A stretch of 8,061 nt of DNA from Chloroflexota bacterium (GTDB lineage Bacteria; Chloroflexota; Anaerolineae; Promineifilales; Promineifilaceae): positions 1 through 8,061 of the forward strand of contig QQUD01000349.1 of NCBI GenBank assembly GCA_008501785.1. The letters run 5' to 3'. Within the stretch, counting starts at the first letter, position 1. Every line of letters begins with the position of its first letter. Both the position numbers and the translations under genes were made by a program. Shown piece after piece: positions 1 to 6,848 of the stretch. Below the pieces are notes generated by a model. It saw nothing but the letters and a program-made list of their open reading frames with translations. It had not been told where the DNA came from and did not search any database.

Positions 1-896
1 CAGCCCCACCAACAAACACACCGGCCCCACCAACAAACACACCGGCCCCACCAACAAACACACCAGTGCCGCCAACCAATACACCAGTGCCACCGACGCC
101 AACAAACACACCGGTTCCAGGTGGTGATGATGTGATTTATGTCAGTTCGTCATCTGGTGGCAGCGTAGGCGGTGTTAGTTTTGCAGATGAAGACATCCTG
201 GCCTACGATACCGGCACCGGCAACTGGTCAATGTACCTGGATGGTTCCGATGTAGGGTTAAGCGGCAGCAGTTCGCGTGATATTGATGCATTTACCATAC
301 TTGACGATGGCTCCATTTTGCTAAGTGTTGTGAGAGCAACCACACTTCCTGATGTCGGCAGCGTTGATGATTCTGATATTGTGCGCTTTGTGCCTACATC
401 TACCGGTACAAGCACAGCGGGTACTTATGAATGGTACTTTGACGGCTCTGATGTCGGTCTGACGAACAATGGTGAAGATGTCGATAGCGTTTATGTTATG
501 TCAAATGGCGACCTTCTCATTAGCACAGCAGGTGGGTATTCCGTCTCTGGCGCGAGTGGGTCAGATGAAGATTTGATTCGATTCACGCCATCCAGCTTAG
601 GGGCTAACACAAGTGGTTCCTGGGCAGCTTACTTTGACGGCTCAGATGTTGGATTGAACAACAGCAGCGATGAAGATACCTGGGGAAGCTGGGTGGATGA
701 AAGCAATGGTGACATCTATCTGACATCTCGAGGGGTATTCTCGGTAAGTGGTGCTGATGGCAATGGCGCTGACATCTTCGTTTGTACACCCGGCTCATTG
801 GGATCGTCTACAAGCTGTACTTTCTCTACTTATTGGGACGGTTCAGCCTTCGGCTATGGCAGTGAACGGATGGATGGATTTTTCATTCAACGTTAA
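1..896 (+). CDS. Secreted/surface repeat protein, C-terminal part (PTNTP stalk plus predicted four-bladed beta-propeller)
   Basis: This is the 3' end of a gene that begins before the window. The open frame runs from base 3 to a TAA at 894-896. The first GTG (66) lies inside a repeat and is not a credible start. Bases 3-119 encode a Pro/Thr/Asn linker (APPTNTP, VPPTNTP units) of the type that forms extended stalks in extracellular proteins of Chloroflexota. Bases ~120-893 encode about 255 residues built from four copies of a ~66-residue unit. The hallmark is a W/Y-x-x-Y-F-D-G-S-D-V-G-L motif, starting near 231, 432, 627 and 828 (last copy degenerate, YWDGSAFGY). Each unit also has a D-x-D turn, NGD-(I/L)-x-L-(S/T) and D-E-D-(I/L)-x-R-F-x-P. 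The pattern of four short strands per unit suggests beta-propeller blades. Two Cys in the last unit could form a disulfide, consistent with export. No catalytic motif is visible; a binding or structural surface role is inference. A terminator follows at 1002. Confidence 0.85.
   Translation, partial: APPTNTPAPPTNTPAPPTNTPVPPTNTPVPPTPTNTPVPGGDDVIYVSSSSGGSVGGVSFADEDILAYDTGTGNWSMYLDGSDVGLSGSSSRDIDAFTILDDGSILLSVVRATTLPDVGSVDDSDIVRFVPTSTGTSTAGTYEWYFDGSDVGLTNNGEDVDSVYVMSNGDLLISTAGGYSVSGASGSDEDLIRFTPSSLGANTSGSWAAYFDGSDVGLNNSSDEDTWGSWVDESNGDIYLTSRGVFSVSGADGNGADIFVCTPGSLGSSTSCTFSTYWDGSAFGYGSERMDGFFIQR
3..119 (+). repeat. In-frame tandem repeat encoding the PTNTP linker
   Basis: Three near-identical 21-bp units (3-23, 24-44, 45-65) encode APPTNTP. 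They differ only at the last base or so. A diverged unit (66-86, VPPTNTP) and a longer 27-bp unit (87-113, VPPTPTNTP) follow. The unit length is a multiple of three, so copy-number changes would lengthen or shorten the stalk without breaking the frame. The array probably continues before base 1. Confidence 0.9.
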
Positions 897-942
897 AACA
901 ATGCTTGAGTTGATCAAAACGATCCAATGTGGCTTGTGTGAC

Positions 943-981
943 ACCAACATATAACACCAACAAAAAAGTTTTGATGTTGGT
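943..981. repeat. 8-bp inverted repeat in the intergenic region
   Basis: ACCAACAT at 943-950 is the exact reverse complement of ATGTTGGT at 974-981. A second partial pair (ACACCAAC near 954-961 and GTTGGTTA at 983-990) gives alternative folds. It lies between the stop codon of the surface-protein gene and its terminator, so it may be a 3'-end mRNA structure. No T-run follows it directly, so it is not itself a convincing terminator. Confidence 0.35.
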
Positions 982-1001
982 AGTTGGTTAGCAAGCATAT
1001 G

Positions 1002-1034
1002 AAGAGGGTTTTCGACAATGGAAAACCCTCTTTT
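1002..1034 (+). terminator. Rho-independent terminator after the surface-protein gene
   Basis: AAGAGGGTTTTC (1002-1013) pairs perfectly over 12 bp with GAAAACCCTCTT (1021-1032) across a 7-nt loop. The run TTTTCTCTT follows on the + strand, with a further T-run at 1043-1048. The minus-strand side lacks a T-run, so termination is expected only for rightward transcription. This separates the upstream gene from mutS. Confidence 0.85.
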
Positions 1035-1037
1035 CTC

Positions 1038-1066
1038 TTGGCTTTTTTATTTATTCTAGCTATGCT
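1038..1066 (+). promoter_or_regulatory. Possible sigma70-type promoter for mutS
   Basis: TTGGCT (1038-1043) and TATGCT (1061-1066) are separated by exactly 17 bp. Each matches the -35/-10 consensus at 4 of 6 positions. The placement, after the terminator and before mutS, is sensible: transcription would start near 1073 and give a ~100-nt leader holding both palindromes. Such weak matches occur by chance in AT-rich sequence, so this is only a candidate. Confidence 0.35.
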
Positions 1067-1083
1067 TACTGTTCGCACATTGT

Positions 1084-1106
1084 AGGTCAAGACGCTGTCT
1101 TGACCT
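1084..1106. repeat. Palindrome 1 upstream of mutS
   Basis: AGGTCAAGAC (1084-1093) and GTCTTGACCT (1097-1106) are perfect 10-bp inverted arms around a 3-nt centre, GCT. As DNA it could be a dimeric-repressor operator or a REP-like extragenic palindrome. As RNA it would be a very tight hairpin in the mutS leader. There is no T-run after it, so it is not a terminator. It resembles palindrome 2 (consensus arm GGWCAARAC). Confidence 0.7.
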
Positions 1107-1123
1107 GGTGAAATTCTGCAGAG

Positions 1124-1144
1124 GGACAAAACGGCGTTTTGTCC
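1124..1144. repeat. Palindrome 2 upstream of mutS
   Basis: GGACAAAAC (1124-1132) and GTTTTGTCC (1136-1144) are perfect 9-bp inverted arms around the 3-nt centre GGC. The architecture matches palindrome 1, and the arms differ at only two of nine positions. The two centres are 39 bp apart. The second hairpin ends 10 nt before the first AGGAG of the mutS ribosome-binding region, so it could influence translation initiation. Confidence 0.7.
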
Positions 1145-1153
1145 GACGATTTC

Positions 1154-1167
1154 AGGAGAATAAGGAG
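1154..1167 (+). promoter_or_regulatory. Ribosome-binding region that fixes the mutS start at 1172
   Basis: AGGAG (1154-1158) and AAGGAG (1162-1167) precede ATG at 1172. The nearer site has a 4-nt spacer and the farther one 13 nt. An in-frame TTG at 1139 would add 11 residues, but it lies inside palindrome 2, has no Shine-Dalgarno sequence, and would displace the conserved Phe-x-Glu from its usual residue number. Confidence 0.7.
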
Positions 1168-1171
1168 CGCA

Positions 1172-3781
1172 ATGGCCCGAAGTAAAGCCAAATCAAAGGT
1201 TACACCCAGCCGTCAGCAATATCTCGATATTAAAGCCCACCATGAAGATGCGATTGTCTTTTTTAGATTGGGTGATTTTTATGAAACGTTTGATGATGAT
1301 GCACATCTGGCCGCGAAAGAGCTGGACCTGGTGCTCACCAGTCGTCCCCAAGGAAAAGGGATTCGCACACCGATGGCTGGTGTGCCACATCATGCGGCAG
1401 AGGCTTACATTGCGCGTCTGATTGCAAAAGGGTACAAGGTGGCGCTTTGTGAACAGGTGAGCAGCACGCAGGTGAATGGTTTGATGCCGCGTGAGGTGGT
1501 GCGGGTATTTACGGCAGGGACGGTGATTGAGCCAGGGATGTTGGATGCGGGGCGGAACAATTATTTAACGGCCGTTTTCCCCCAAGACAACCGCTTCGGC
1601 CTCGCTTATGCAGACATTACCACGGGTGAATTTGCAACGACGCAGGTAAACGGCCGTCGGGCGCTCATCGAAGAATTGGCGCGTCTCAATCCTGCTGAAC
1701 TGCTGGTGCCAGACCATGAGCAAACATTAGCAAACCAGGCAAAAACGATTACACCATTACCAAACTGGCGCTTTGAAGAAGGCACAGCGCGACAAACCTT
1801 GCACCGGCATTTTGGCGTGACGACCTTGTCAGCGTTTGGCTGTGAGCAAAAATCGCTGGCTGTACAGGCGGCTGGCGCGATTTTGGCCTACTTGCAAGAG
1901 ACACAAAAAGGAACTGTGGGGCAAATTCAGCGGCTGGCAACGTACTCAGTTGAAGGGTACATGGCGCTGGACACGGCCACACGTCGCAATCTTGAGTTAA
2001 CTGAATCGATCAGTGGCGAACGAACCGGATCGCTGCTGCAAGTGCTGAATAAGTGCGTAACGCCAATGGGGACGCGGCTGCTGCGGGAGACTGTGTCACG
2101 GCCGTTACTGAACGTCGATGCCCTGAACGATCGGCTGGACCGAGTGGAAACCTTCCACGCCGACGCGCTGCTGCGAGCTGATGTGCGGGGGACGTTGAAG
2201 GGGCTGCCGGACCTGGAGCGGCTGACGAATCGGGCGTTGAGCGGGAAAGCGACGCCACGTGATTTGGAGCATATTGGGTTGGCGTTGGTGGCGGTTCCCA
2301 AATTGACTGAGCTGCTGGAAAACAATCAACAATCAACGGAAAACGGAAAACGGGAAACAGGGGAGAGTTTAGCGGCTTTGATGCGGGGGCTGGACATTTG
2401 TCCTGAGGTTTGTGATTTGATTGGTCGGGCGGTTGCGGAGGAGGCACCGACGAATTTGAATAAGATGGGGGTGATTAAACCGGGATTTTCGGTGGAGCTA
2501 GATGGGGTGATGAACTCGTCGGCTCATGCGCGGGAGTGGGTGGCGAATTTGGAGCCGCATGAGCGAGAGCGCACTGGCATTTCGTCGTTGAAGGTGGGGT
2601 TTAACAAGGTGTTTGGCTATTATCTTGAGGTGACTCGCGCCAACAGCCATCTTGTGCCAGATGATTATATTCGCAAACAGACGTTGACCAATGCGGAGCG
2701 TTATATCACGCCCGATTTGAAAGAGTATGAGACGCTGATTTTGAATGCAGAAGAGCGCATTTTACAAATTGAACGGCGTGTTTTTGCGGAAGTGATGCAG
2801 CAAGTCGCGACGTATTCACAACGCTTGCTGAAAACAGCGCAAATTGTGGCGCAGGTTGATGTAGCGGCGGCACTGGCTGAAGCGGCGGCAAATTATGGGT
2901 ATGCACGGCCGATTTTGTCGAATGAGGATGGGTTGAGGATTGAAAACGGCCGTCATCCCGTTGTCGAACACAGCCTCAGCTTAGAACGATTTGTGCCCAA
3001 CAACAGCCAATTTAAAGAGTCAGAACGAATTCAGATCATTACCGGCCCAAATATGAGCGGTAAAAGTACGTACCTTCGTCAAGTCGCCTTAATCACACTC
3101 ATGGCACAAATTGGAAGCTATGTACCTGCTGATGAAGCAGAAATCGGAGTAGTAGATCGAATTTTCACGCGGATTGGGGCGCATGATGAGCTTCATGCAG
3201 GTCGTTCGACATTTATGGTGGAAATGGTAGAAACGGCCGAAATCCTGAACCATGCTACACATCGCTCGCTATTGATTTTGGATGAAATTGGCCGAGGAAC
3301 CAGCACCTATGATGGACTCGCCATTGCCTGGTCTATCGTTGAATATTTACACAATCACCCTCGCCTGAAACCACGCACGTTGTTTGCTACCCATTATCAT
3401 GAGTTAACAGGTCTGTCTGACATTTTGCCAATGGTAGAAAATTATAATGTAGATGTTGCCGAAGAAGGAGACAAAGTTGTGTTCTTGCATCAAATCGTGC
3501 CGGGCGGTGCAGACCGCAGTTATGGCATTCATGTAGGACAGTTGGCAGGGCTGCCGCGTGATGTGATTAATCGGGCAAATGAAATTTTGAAAGAGTTAGA
3601 ACGCCATGCACCAACAACGGCCGTTGAAACAAGCAGACTCAATACAGGTCAACAAATCGCCCTTTTCCCTGAATCAAGCCCCGTTTTAGATGAACTGGCA
3701 CAACTTGATGTGACCTCAATGACACCAATGGAGGCAATCAATAAGCTCTATGAATGGAAACGACGCTACGCAAACGAGTAA
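1172..3781 (+). CDS. mutS: DNA mismatch repair protein MutS
   Basis: MutS binds mispaired or looped bases after replication and uses ATP to recruit MutL. The protein has 869 residues, the normal MutS1 length. The N-terminal mismatch-binding domain carries GDFYETF with Phe36 and Glu38, the same numbers as the E. coli mismatch-contacting residues. The core, lever and clamp regions follow (about 260-560), with the conserved RERTG, LKVGFNKVFGYY and NAERY-TPDLKEYE stretches. The ATPase domain has Walker A TGPNMSGKST (624-633), Walker B and signature LLILDEIGRGTSTYDG (Asp704, Glu705) and FATHYHEL (His741). QIALF at 828-832 fits the sliding-clamp-binding motif, and the C-terminal tail PMEAINKLYEWKRR is typical. 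A heptamer repeat adds a polar stretch at residues 384-397. Seven of the eleven CGGCCG motifs of the window lie in this gene. The central part (~2040-2940) is richer in G than the flanks. No mutL is in view, and no clear terminator follows. Confidence 0.97.
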   Translation: MARSKAKSKVTPSRQQYLDIKAHHEDAIVFFRLGDFYETFDDDAHLAAKELDLVLTSRPQGKGIRTPMAGVPHHAAEAYIARLIAKGYKVALCEQVSSTQVNGLMPREVVRVFTAGTVIEPGMLDAGRNNYLTAVFPQDNRFGLAYADITTGEFATTQVNGRRALIEELARLNPAELLVPDHEQTLANQAKTITPLPNWRFEEGTARQTLHRHFGVTTLSAFGCEQKSLAVQAAGAILAYLQETQKGTVGQIQRLATYSVEGYMALDTATRRNLELTESISGERTGSLLQVLNKCVTPMGTRLLRETVSRPLLNVDALNDRLDRVETFHADALLRADVRGTLKGLPDLERLTNRALSGKATPRDLEHIGLALVAVPKLTELLENNQQSTENGKRETGESLAALMRGLDICPEVCDLIGRAVAEEAPTNLNKMGVIKPGFSVELDGVMNSSAHAREWVANLEPHERERTGISSLKVGFNKVFGYYLEVTRANSHLVPDDYIRKQTLTNAERYITPDLKEYETLILNAEERILQIERRVFAEVMQQVATYSQRLLKTAQIVAQVDVAAALAEAAANYGYARPILSNEDGLRIENGRHPVVEHSLSLERFVPNNSQFKESERIQIITGPNMSGKSTYLRQVALITLMAQIGSYVPADEAEIGVVDRIFTRIGAHDELHAGRSTFMVEMVETAEILNHATHRSLLILDEIGRGTSTYDGLAIAWSIVEYLHNHPRLKPRTLFATHYHELTGLSDILPMVENYNVDVAEEGDKVVFLHQIVPGGADRSYGIHVGQLAGLPRDVINRANEILKELERHAPTTAVETSRLNTGQQIALFPESSPVLDELAQLDVTSMTPMEAINKLYEWKRRYANE
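2321..2362 (+). repeat. Six-copy heptanucleotide repeat inside mutS
   Basis: Six consecutive 7-bp units each begin with AAC: AACAATC twice (2321-2334), AACGGAA twice (2335-2348), AACGGGA and AACAGGG. They encode residues 384-397 (NNQQSTENGKRETG), a polar low-complexity stretch where other MutS proteins have a variable linker. Seven is not a multiple of three, so gain or loss of one unit would shift the mutS frame. Confidence 0.8.
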
Positions 3782-3905
3782 ACATGACCTAAGTTTTATC
3801 GTTCAAGTCGTTTAGGACAGGTATTGTGCTTGCAATTTATTCGTGTTTTAGCAACACTTAAGCATATTATTGTTACAGAGTTATTCACCTTTTTAGTAGC
3901 TATCC

Positions 3906-5360
3906 ATGAAGCATCCACATTTACCCCAAAACAAACTTTCCACACCCCCTGACCCAAAACAATCTGTCTGGGGAAAAGCATATTTCAAATTAACCGCACC
4001 TCACCCATCCATTACCAATCCAAGGGCAAAACGGGAAGCACAGTTATTGGCAATCATGCTTGTTTTTACGATAGTGACCACGGTTATTGCGATTCCCTCA
4101 ATTCAAAAAGTATTGCCCACACTAAAGAATTTCGTGATTATCATACTTGCCTTAGAGGTGTTTGGATATTTATTTAGCCGTACGCGTTATTATCGGGCAG
4201 GCTTAATCATCTTAATTAGTTTATTGTCGGGAAGCATTAGCTATTCAGTCAATTTGCAAGAAGAGTTTACACAATTTCATTTGATGGCGGGATTGGCCTG
4301 GTTGGTTTTGCCTATCATATTAGCTAGTATCTTTTTTGACCTTCGAATCGTGTTAGTGTTGATTACCTTTATTATTACTAACCTTCTATTTTTGCCATTT
4401 ATCAATTCTAATATAACTCTCAATGCCATCTCGCAAGTATTCTTTTTTGTATTGACTGCAGCAGGCTTAATTTTGCTGCTCACGCGCCACATTAGCAAAA
4501 TAGATGAAGATAGAATGGCATCACTGATTGAGCAGCAAGAAAAGCTGAAACAGTCGAATCGGGAGCTTCAACAAGAAATTCAAGAAAGATTGTTAGCCGA
4601 AAAGGCACTTGAACAAGCGCACCATCAACTTGAACAAAGAGTTGAAGAACGAACGGCCGAATTGGCAAAATCAAACAAAGATTTAGAAACATTGCTTTAT
4701 GTGATCTCACACGACTTAAAAGAGCCGCTGCGGTCCATCCGGTTCTTTTCGGAAATGGTGAGCCAACGCTATGCCCACAACTTAGATGATAAGGGACAAG
4801 ATTGGCTGCGACGTATCAATCGTGGTGGAGCCAGATTACAATCGATCATCGCTGATATTCTTACATTATCACGCATTCGACGGGTAGAATTAACGCTTGA
4901 ATGGATTGAAGGTATTGAGGTGATTGAAGAGGCAATTGAACGATTGGAAGAGCGAATTAGCGAAACAAAAGCTAAAATTACCATTGACCCAACCATTCCC
5001 CAAGTCTATGCAAACCCGCAGTGGGCAACACAAGCCATATATAATTTAATCAGCAATGCGCTTAAATTTAATAGGAACAATCAACACCCGATTATTGAAA
5101 TTAATGCTTATCACAATCAAGGAGAATCTGGGATTGTTGTTCGTGATCGTGGAATCGGGATTTCTGAGGAAAATTGTGAGCGAATATTTCAATTATTCGA
5201 AAGGGGTGTTGGAAAAGAGATTGAAGGGACGGGTGCAGGTTTAGCCATTGTCAAACAAATTGCAGAACGGCATCTCGGTCATGCCTGGGCACAGGCCAGG
5301 CCAGGTGGAGGGTCGGATTTTTTTGTTACGTTTGCGCACAATATCAACCATGAATTTTGA
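3906..5360 (+). CDS. Six-helix membrane sensor histidine kinase (first of a tandem pair)
   Basis: This is a sensor kinase that would autophosphorylate on His and pass phosphate to a receiver Asp. Residues 1-45 are cytoplasmic and proline-rich. Six membrane segments follow at about 46-66, 73-92, 97-115, 125-143, 147-166 and 174-193, with very short loops and no real extracytoplasmic domain. A charged coiled coil (~200-262) links to the HisKA domain with SHDLKEPLRS (phospho-acceptor His269). The ATPase domain has an N box NLISNALKF (Asn384), G1 DRGIGI (Asp414), F box IFQLFERG and G2 GTGAGL (441-446), so all catalytic motifs are intact. DLKEPLR is the signature of phytochrome-type kinases; the residue four after His is Glu, not the Thr/Asn linked to phosphatase activity. 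ATG 3906 is the first start after an in-frame TAG (3897) and keeps the first helix, but has no clear Shine-Dalgarno sequence. The gene is 124 bp after mutS and overlaps the next kinase. Confidence 0.93.
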   Translation: MKHPHLPQNKLSTPPDPKQSVWGKAYFKLTAPHPSITNPRAKREAQLLAIMLVFTIVTTVIAIPSIQKVLPTLKNFVIIILALEVFGYLFSRTRYYRAGLIILISLLSGSISYSVNLQEEFTQFHLMAGLAWLVLPIILASIFFDLRIVLVLITFIITNLLFLPFINSNITLNAISQVFFFVLTAAGLILLLTRHISKIDEDRMASLIEQQEKLKQSNRELQQEIQERLLAEKALEQAHHQLEQRVEERTAELAKSNKDLETLLYVISHDLKEPLRSIRFFSEMVSQRYAHNLDDKGQDWLRRINRGGARLQSIIADILTLSRIRRVELTLEWIEGIEVIEEAIERLEERISETKAKITIDPTIPQVYANPQWATQAIYNLISNALKFNRNNQHPIIEINAYHNQGESGIVVRDRGIGISEENCERIFQLFERGVGKEIEGTGAGLAIVKQIAERHLGHAWAQARPGGGSDFFVTFAHNINHEF

Positions 5361-6789
5361 TAAACTCCAGCATTTTCTTGAACCGCCTCAAATTGAGGAT
5401 GAAGAGTTGGCACGAAAAGCTAACTTTCTAAACATTTCGTTACTATGGATGTTTGGTGCGGGTCTAACTGTGATTTTATTATATCTTTTTTTCCCAATTG
5501 GCATTGACACAACTATTGTTTATCCAGTTTCAGTTGGGGGAATTATCACCGCTTCAATCTTATTTTTTAAACATTTTCTCTTAAACAAAGGGCATGTTTT
5601 AATTACTGGTTGGCTAGTCGTTGTACTTGTTTTTGTGGCATTAACTATTTCGCTGTTTTTATTTGGCGGGATTCGTGATGAAAATCTGACATGGCTGTTT
5701 TTTGTGATTGCGGTTAGTGGGCTATTGTTGGGAGAACGAGGTGCTCTTTTATTTGGTGGGCTTTCAATTTTATATGTAATTGCACTCTATTTCTTGGAGA
5801 TAAATGGTTTAATTTCCGATTCAACTGCACCTGCTGTTGGTATGTATAATTTGGTGCCTGTTTTAATAAATTTGGCTGTTACTTTTGTTTTAATTTATAC
5901 GGCCGTTCGCCAAACGCGCATTAGCCTACAACAAGTGAAACATCATCGACAGGCTCTACAGGTCAGCAATGATACCCTACAAAAAGAGGTTGCAGAACGG
6001 AAACGTACAGAAATCGCTCTTCTGGGAGCAAACCAAGCTGTATCACTTGCCCATGACAGTTTAGAACAGCAAGTTACTTTGCGTACAGCTGAATTAATGA
6101 CAGCAAATGAACATTTAGAAGGCCTTTTGTATGCCATTACGCATGATTTGAAAGAGCCTTTACGGTCTATTGAGTTTTTCTCTGATCGGGTTTGTGATCG
6201 CAATCGTGACGATCTCGATGCACAAGCACAAGATTACCTGATGCGAATTTACCAGGCAGCAAAACGGCAGCGGAACCTGTTAGATTCGATTGCGCTTTTA
6301 GCGGAACTGACGCAAGGGGTGAAGTTGCCTCAAAAACCGATTGACTTGGAAACGGCCGTTTCCACAACCTTAAAACAATTACAAAATAAAATTGTCGAAA
6401 CAAACGCAATTATTCAAATTGAAAAAAACCTTCCCAAAGTTTATGTAAATTCAACTTGGGCAAACAAAGCTGTCTACAATTTAATCGAAAATGGGCTAAA
6501 ATATCTGCAAACGGGTAGCCATCCGCAGATAGAAATCCACCCATATTCAAGCTCAAAAGGAACAGGTTTAGCCATCAAAGATCGTGGGCCAGGCATTCCA
6601 AACGAAGCTGTTGAAAAAATGTTCAAGTTATTTCAAAGAGGTGTCAGCAGAGATATTATTGGCACGGGGGCTGGCTTAACCATTGCACGTCAAATCGCCA
6701 GAGCTCACAATGGCGATTGCTGGATTGGCGCTAGAGAAGGTGGTGGCTCAATTTTCTATATTACATTTAATGACAAGGTGCATGAATAG
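5350..6789 (+). CDS. Six-helix membrane sensor histidine kinase (second of a tandem pair)
   Basis: This 479-residue protein is a full-length paralogue of the preceding kinase, with the same topology and domain order. Membrane segments lie near 25-48, 56-76, 84-105, 112-128, 130-150 and 166-186. The GGIRDENL...GLLLGERG region resembles a six-helix sensory module that I recall from many Chloroflexota kinases; its ligand is not known to me. A coiled coil (~187-255) leads to ITHDLKEPLRS (His265). The ATPase domain has an N box NLIENGLKY (Asn381), G1 DRGPGIP (Asp411), F box MFKLFQRG and G2 GTGAGL (438-443). All catalytic motifs are present, and the residue four after His is again Glu. I chose ATG 5350 because it gives a normal N-terminus and overlaps the stop of the first kinase by 11 nt. 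The frame also stays open upstream to a TTG at 5248, but that would be a 102-nt coding overlap. Translational coupling of the two kinases is likely; membrane-level heterodimers are possible but inferred. Confidence 0.92.
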   Translation: MNFDKLQHFLEPPQIEDEELARKANFLNISLLWMFGAGLTVILLYLFFPIGIDTTIVYPVSVGGIITASILFFKHFLLNKGHVLITGWLVVVLVFVALTISLFLFGGIRDENLTWLFFVIAVSGLLLGERGALLFGGLSILYVIALYFLEINGLISDSTAPAVGMYNLVPVLINLAVTFVLIYTAVRQTRISLQQVKHHRQALQVSNDTLQKEVAERKRTEIALLGANQAVSLAHDSLEQQVTLRTAELMTANEHLEGLLYAITHDLKEPLRSIEFFSDRVCDRNRDDLDAQAQDYLMRIYQAAKRQRNLLDSIALLAELTQGVKLPQKPIDLETAVSTTLKQLQNKIVETNAIIQIEKNLPKVYVNSTWANKAVYNLIENGLKYLQTGSHPQIEIHPYSSSKGTGLAIKDRGPGIPNEAVEKMFKLFQRGVSRDIIGTGAGLTIARQIARAHNGDCWIGAREGGGSIFYITFNDKVHE

Positions 6790-6795
6790 ATTATT

Positions 6796-6837
6796 CCTGT
6801 TATTTAGTCTTGACGGCACAGGCGCTACCATAACAGG
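6796..6837. promoter_or_regulatory. Inverted repeat between the second kinase and the response regulator
   Basis: CCTGTTAT (6796-6803) is the exact reverse complement of ATAACAGG (6830-6837). TAG and CTA just inside can extend the stem by three pairs after a small internal loop. The gap between the kinase stop and the regulator start is only 59 bp, and this structure fills most of it. No T-run follows, so a processing or attenuation structure, or a protein-binding site, is more likely than a terminator. ACAGG at its 3' side sits about 11 nt before ATG 6849, so folding could mask the regulator's ribosome-binding region. Confidence 0.45.
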
Positions 6838-6848
6838 TTAGCATTGTT

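Noticed and set aside
3..65. Direct repeats at the window start that could suggest a CRISPR array
   Set aside because: The units are contiguous 21-mers with no spacers and encode a proline/threonine linker in frame.
748..954. Plus-strand open frame of 68 codons overlapping the end of the surface-protein gene
   Set aside because: It is out of frame with the repeat-bearing protein, which has clear periodic structure, and its own translation shows no family features.
914..1129. Minus-strand open frame of 71 codons across the intergenic region
   Set aside because: It runs through the terminator hairpin and palindrome 1 and has no recognisable domain or ribosome-binding site.
1139..1171. TTG start that would extend MutS by 11 residues
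   Set aside because: It lies inside a perfect palindrome and has no Shine-Dalgarno sequence. ATG 1172 has a strong AAGGAG and puts Phe36/Glu38 at the expected positions.
1927..2447. Several minus-strand frames of 75-145 codons opposite mutS
   Set aside because: They are antisense shadows of the GC-rich central part of mutS, with low-complexity Pro/Ser/Arg translations.
3824..3870. Promoter before the first kinase (TATTAT at 3865-3870)
   Set aside because: A -10-like box is present, but no -35-like hexamer sits 16-18 bp upstream. A promoter in the 124-bp gap is plausible but cannot be placed.
3782..3905. Terminator after mutS
   Set aside because: Only a 5-bp stem (GTGTT/AACAC at 3843-3857) without a T-run was found. 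Read-through from mutS cannot be excluded.
5248..5349. Upstream TTG start for the second kinase, adding 34 residues
   Set aside because: The extra residues are encoded by the catalytic end of the first kinase in another frame and look non-native. ATG 5350 gives a normal N-terminus.
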